Positions 6,001-8,603 of a DNA stretch of 8,603 nucleotides are shown piece by piece. The position numbers were made by a program, and so were the translations under genes. Numbering within the stretch: the stretch's first letter is position 1; every line of letters starts with the position of its first letter. A model generated the notes under the pieces. It ran no database searches. It was not told where the DNA came from and worked only from the letters and a program-made list of their open reading frames with translations. The stretch is from DATLFS01 sp035540935. GTDB lineage: Bacteria > Actinomycetota > CADDZG01 > WHSQ01. Location: positions 1 to 8,603 of the forward strand of contig DATLFS010000122.1 in assembly GCA_035540935.1 (NCBI GenBank), read 5' to 3'.

Positions 6001-7050
6001 TTGAGCGAGCGGCTGTCGCTGCGCGCGCTCGGTTGGACCGACGAACGCGCGCAGGAGTTGGAAGACCATGATCTGAAGCAGTACCCGCCGGCCCGCGTGG
6101 CCGCGGTTCATCGCGGTGCCTGCTCCGCGCTTTCGGAGCAGGGCGAGATCTCCGCACGCGTTCCTGCGCGCCTGTATCGAATCGGCGCAGGGCCCGCGGT
6201 CGGCGACTGGATCGCCGTCGAGGAGATCGCAGGCGAACACTTCGTCCGCGGCATCCTCCCGCGGCGATCGGTCTTCTCCCGCAAAGTGGCCGGTGATGAG
6301 ACCGAAGAGCAGGTCGTAGTCGCGAACGCGGACCGCGTCCTTCTGGTCTCGGCCCTCGGCGCGGATTTCAACCTCCGCCGCATCGAGCGGTATCTGACCA
6401 CCGCGTTCTCGAGCGGAGCCACGCCGGTCATCGTCCTGACGAAAGCCGACCTGGACCCGCAAGCGGATCTTCGGGCGCTGGAGGCGGGCGCCGTCGCACC
6501 CGGCGTCGACGTCGTCGTGACGAGCGTCGTGAACGGGCGCGGGATCGACGCGCTCAGGGATCTTGCCGCGCCCGGCATCACGCTGGCTCTCCTCGGCTCG
6601 TCCGGGACCGGCAAGTCCACGCTGGTGAACCTGTTGGCCGGCGGAGAGATCCAGCGGGTCGAGGCGGTGCGCGCCGACGGGAAGGGACGCCACACGACGA
6701 CCCACCGCCGGCTGATCGTGCTTCCGAGCGGAGGTCTCGTTGTCGACACGCCCGGCATGCGCGAGCTGCAGCTGTGGGACGCCGACGAGGGGCTCGACGC
6801 GGCCTTCGATGACGTGGCGGACCTGGCGAGCGGATGCCGATTCTCCGACTGCGCCCACGAGAGCGAACCCGGTTGCGCCGTCCGCGAGGCGGTGGCTGCC
6901 GGTGCTCTCGACGGCGGCCGCCTCGACTCCTACCGGAAGCTCCAGCGGGAGCTCGCTTTCCTCGAGCGGAAGAAGGACCGGCGGGCGCAGGCCGAGGAGA
7001 CGCGGAAGTGGAGGAGCGTTGCCCGGGCGATGAGGAACCGCCCGCGGTGA
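6001..7050 (+). CDS. rsgA: Ribosome small subunit-dependent GTPase RsgA
   Basis: RsgA is a cytoplasmic, circularly permuted GTPase that checks late maturation of the 30S subunit and releases when GTP is hydrolysed. The 349-residue product has an N-terminal extension and OB-fold region (about 1-105), then the permuted GTPase motifs in the expected order: G4 TKAD (147-150), G5 TSVV (174-177), G1/P-loop GSSGTGKST (199-207), G2 region GKGRHTTTHR (228-237) and G3 DTPGM (249-253). A zinc-finger segment follows with Cys279, Cys284, His286 and Cys292 (CRFSDCAHESEPGC), then a basic helical tail (LERKKDRRAQAEETRKW). All key residues are present and the length is normal, so it should be active. It starts with TTG behind a good ribosome site and is divergent from the DLH-like gene. 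The TIM-barrel and M28 genes follow on the same strand after 91 and 19 nt gaps, so partial co-transcription is possible. Confidence 0.97.
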   Translation: MSERLSLRALGWTDERAQELEDHDLKQYPPARVAAVHRGACSALSEQGEISARVPARLYRIGAGPAVGDWIAVEEIAGEHFVRGILPRRSVFSRKVAGDETEEQVVVANADRVLLVSALGADFNLRRIERYLTTAFSSGATPVIVLTKADLDPQADLRALEAGAVAPGVDVVVTSVVNGRGIDALRDLAAPGITLALLGSSGTGKSTLVNLLAGGEIQRVEAVRADGKGRHTTTHRRLIVLPSGGLVVDTPGMRELQLWDADEGLDAAFDDVADLASGCRFSDCAHESEPGCAVREAVAAGALDGGRLDSYRKLQRELAFLERKKDRRAQAEETRKWRSVARAMRNRPR

Positions 7051-7126
7051 GAGGTGCTTCTCTTCCTGATTTGCGTAGAGCGGAGGGGGCGCCGGCCGCC
7101 GTAGCCTGCTCCCGGCATCGGAATCT

Positions 7127-7132
7127 AGGAGG
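7127..7132 (+). promoter_or_regulatory. Ribosome binding site for the TIM-barrel-like gene
   Basis: AGGAGG, continuing into a G-run, lies 9 nt before TTG 7142. No ATG occurs in frame until codon 7 (7160), so this site argues for the TTG start and a complete signal peptide. Confidence 0.65.
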
Positions 7133-7141
7133 GGGTCCCCG

Positions 7142-8062
7142 TTGCGGCAACAGAGGCTCATGTTGGCGGCTGCCGCCGTCGTCACCCTGCTGGTTCTCCC
7201 GGCGGGGACATTCGCGGGCGTGGACGCCGGCGGCGGGCGCGGAACCTCGGAGCCTCGGCGCGCCGCGGGGCCCCTCCTGGATCCGGGCCCCGACATCTCG
7301 CCTTACGAGGGCGTGGGCACGTGGATCGACATGTACGACACGGGCCCATGGAGGAAGCCGGAGGCGGCGATCGACCGGATGGCCGCTCTCGGCGTTCGGA
7401 CGCTCTACCTCCAGACGTCGAACTGGCAGAAGGCGTTCGCCATCTACAAGCCCGACATCACGGCGCGCCTGATCGACCGGGCTCACGAGCACGGCATCGC
7501 GGTCGTCGCCTGGTACCTGCCATCGTTCGCCACGCCGAAGAAGGACTGGCGCCGCACCAAGGCGGCGATCGAGTTCGAAACCGCCGCCGGGAACAGGTTC
7601 ACCTCGTTCGCGCTGGACATCGAGGCGACCGAGGTGCGCGACATCGCGGCGCGGAACGAGGCCGCCGTCTCGCTGTCGCGCCGGATCCGCGACTACGTCG
7701 GAGAGGGATACGCGCTCGGCGGCATCATCCCCGACCCCGCAGGCCAGCTCTACTGGCCCGACTTCCCCTACACTGAGATGGTCGAGATCTACGACGTCAT
7801 CCTCCCGATGGGCTACTACACCTACCGCACGAGCGGTTACGCCCAGACCTACCGCTACGCCAAGCGCAACGTCACCCTCATCCGGAGCGAATCGGGCGAC
7901 GCCGGAGTGCCGGTCCACGCGATCGGCGGGATCGCCGGTCGAGCGTCGCGCCGGGAGGTGCAGGCCTTTCTCGATGGATCGAATGCCGCCGGTGTCATGG
8001 GCGTGAGCCTCTACGACTACCCGATCACCCTCGACTGGGAGTGGGCGAAACTGCTCCGTTAG
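7142..8062 (+). CDS. Secreted probable TIM-barrel protein, glycoside-hydrolase-like, function unknown
   Basis: The 306-residue product begins with a signal peptide (MRQQRLMLAAAAVVTLLVLP, cleavage probably near 25) and a short Gly/Arg-rich linker to about 45. The rest alternates strands and helices like a (beta/alpha)8 barrel: GVGTWIDMY (57-65), MAALGVRTLYLQTS (80-93), HGIAVVAWYLPSF (117-129), FTSFALDIEATE (153-164), ALGGIIPD (191-198), YDVILPMGYYTY (217-228), PVHAIGGIAG (257-266) and VMGVSLYDYP (285-294). Strand-end acids such as Asp159 and Glu161 and aromatics (Trp124, Tyr225, Tyr226, Tyr291) sit where glycosidase barrels keep their active site. That resemblance is structural inference from the sequence pattern; I cannot name the family or a substrate. 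It lies 19 nt before the M28 peptidase gene, suggesting an operon and perhaps a joint extracellular role. Confidence 0.8.
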   Translation: MRQQRLMLAAAAVVTLLVLPAGTFAGVDAGGGRGTSEPRRAAGPLLDPGPDISPYEGVGTWIDMYDTGPWRKPEAAIDRMAALGVRTLYLQTSNWQKAFAIYKPDITARLIDRAHEHGIAVVAWYLPSFATPKKDWRRTKAAIEFETAAGNRFTSFALDIEATEVRDIAARNEAAVSLSRRIRDYVGEGYALGGIIPDPAGQLYWPDFPYTEMVEIYDVILPMGYYTYRTSGYAQTYRYAKRNVTLIRSESGDAGVPVHAIGGIAGRASRREVQAFLDGSNAAGVMGVSLYDYPITLDWEWAKLLR

Positions 8063-8081
8063 AGCGCAGTCGTAGGGCAGG

Positions 8082-8603
8082 ATGGCGCGCGTGAAGTGGA
8101 TGCGTGTCGCCGCCGTGGCTGTGGTGGCCGTAGTGGCGGCCGCAGCGGCGACGTTCGTCCTCACGCGCGAATCCGCGGCTCCTCCCGCGGCGCGGCCCAG
8201 TCCGACGCCGGAGCCCCTCGCCACCGGTAGTCCCTCGCCGGCCGCGCCCGCCGGGAACCTCTCGCAGCGATTGCGGGGGGAAGCGGGGATCGAGGCGGTC
8301 GAGATCCACCTCGCGGCCTTCGCCGCCATCGCGGCCGACAACGGCGGAACGCGCGCCGCCGGCACACCCGGGTTCGGTGCCTCCGCCGACTATGTGGCGG
8401 AGCGACTGCAGGAGGCCGGGTACGAGGTGGGGCGGCAGAGATTCTCCTTCCCGTCGTACAGGATCCATTCGCCGCCGCGCCTCAGGAGAGACGGCCGCGC
8501 GGTGCCCGTCAGCGAGTTCAAGGTGATGCTCTTCTCGCCGGGAGGAAGCGCGGAAGCGACCGCGGTGCGCGTGGGTGAGTCGGATCCGCGCTTCGCCGGC
8601 TGC
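8082..8603 (+). CDS. M28-family metallopeptidase (aminopeptidase), N-terminal part, cut by window edge
   Basis: An open frame of 174 codons runs from ATG 8082 to the last base without a stop, so the gene continues past the window. It opens with a basic N-terminus and a long Ala/Val hydrophobic stretch (residues 7-27), a signal peptide or membrane anchor. A Pro/Ala/Ser-rich linker follows (31-58). Residues 76-124 hold the N-terminal signature of secreted M28 aminopeptidases: HLAAF, then NGGTRAAGTPGFGASADYVA (87-106) and LQEAGYEV (109-116). The next part, with FKVMLFSPGGSAEA (146-159), looks like the start of a PA (protease-associated) insert. The zinc-binding catalytic residues would lie in the missing part and cannot be checked. 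Family members remove N-terminal amino acids from peptides outside the cell. The ribosome site is weak (AGGGCAGG overlaps the region just before ATG), fitting co-translation with the gene 19 nt upstream. Confidence 0.85.
   Translation, partial: MARVKWMRVAAVAVVAVVAAAAATFVLTRESAAPPAARPSPTPEPLATGSPSPAAPAGNLSQRLRGEAGIEAVEIHLAAFAAIAADNGGTRAAGTPGFGASADYVAERLQEAGYEVGRQRFSFPSYRIHSPPRLRRDGRAVPVSEFKVMLFSPGGSAEATAVRVGESDPRFAGC

Noticed and set aside
7050..7068. Possible terminator hairpin (AGAG...CTCT) just after rsgA
   Set aside because: Only about four base pairs and no T-run; too weak to call.
5908..7296. Open frame of 462 codons on the minus strand opposite rsgA
   Set aside because: It is low-complexity, Arg/Pro-rich, and rsgA on the other strand has every family motif.
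6578..8365. Open frame of 595 codons on the minus strand
   Set aside because: It spans parts of three plus-strand genes, with Arg/Ala/Pro-rich sequence and no domain; an antisense shadow.
1..8603. CRISPR array, tRNA/rRNA genes, riboswitch, or defence/toxin-antitoxin system
   Set aside because: I looked for regularly spaced repeats, tRNA-like cloverleaf sequences and small paired ORFs with typical motifs and saw none.

Overview
The window is very GC-rich DNA. It has dense coding, several TTG starts, no tRNA or rRNA, no CRISPR array, and one worn insertion-sequence remnant at its left edge. Gene content and style (an RsgA with an N-terminal extension, a ThuA plus PQQ-type sugar dehydrogenase fusion, an S15 hydrolase, an M28 aminopeptidase with a Pro/Ala-rich linker) fit a soil-type Actinomycetota chromosome. 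That placement is an inference from composition and family distribution, not from a marker gene.

Layout. (1) 3-447: internally deleted IS481-type element, with TGTCAA/TTGACA ends and only the C-terminal tail of the transposase. (2) 448-560: non-coding, rich in inverted repeats. (3) 561-1235 (-): small polytopic membrane protein of unknown function. (4) 1236-1319: divergent promoter region holding an 8-bp inverted repeat and a hairpin. (5) 1320-3398 (+): secreted ThuA plus glucose/sorbosone-dehydrogenase fusion. (6) 3382-5160 (-): secreted S15/CocE-type serine hydrolase, whose end overlaps gene 5 tail to tail by 17 bp. (7) 5207-5767 (-): dienelactone-hydrolase-like protein that keeps the nucleophile Cys but appears to lack the usual Asp and His; it lies just upstream of the S15 gene and is probably co-transcribed with it. 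(8) 5768-6000: divergent intergenic region with two strong GC hairpins and a 9-codon leader-like ORF with a perfect Shine-Dalgarno. (9) 6001-7050 (+): rsgA, the ribosome-assembly GTPase. (10) 7142-8062 (+): secreted protein of probable TIM-barrel type, function unknown. (11) 8082-end (+): secreted M28 metallopeptidase, cut by the window edge.

How they fit together. Four of the genes carry N-terminal signal or anchor segments and look like extracytoplasmic enzymes for sugars, esters or peptides, as in a scavenging heterotroph. rsgA is the only clear housekeeping gene and heads a same-strand run with the TIM-barrel and M28 genes. I see no defence, secondary-metabolite or phage system. The most unusual points are the catalytically degenerate DLH-like protein beside an S15 hydrolase, the rsgA leader architecture, and the two unrecognised proteins (the membrane protein and the TIM-barrel protein).
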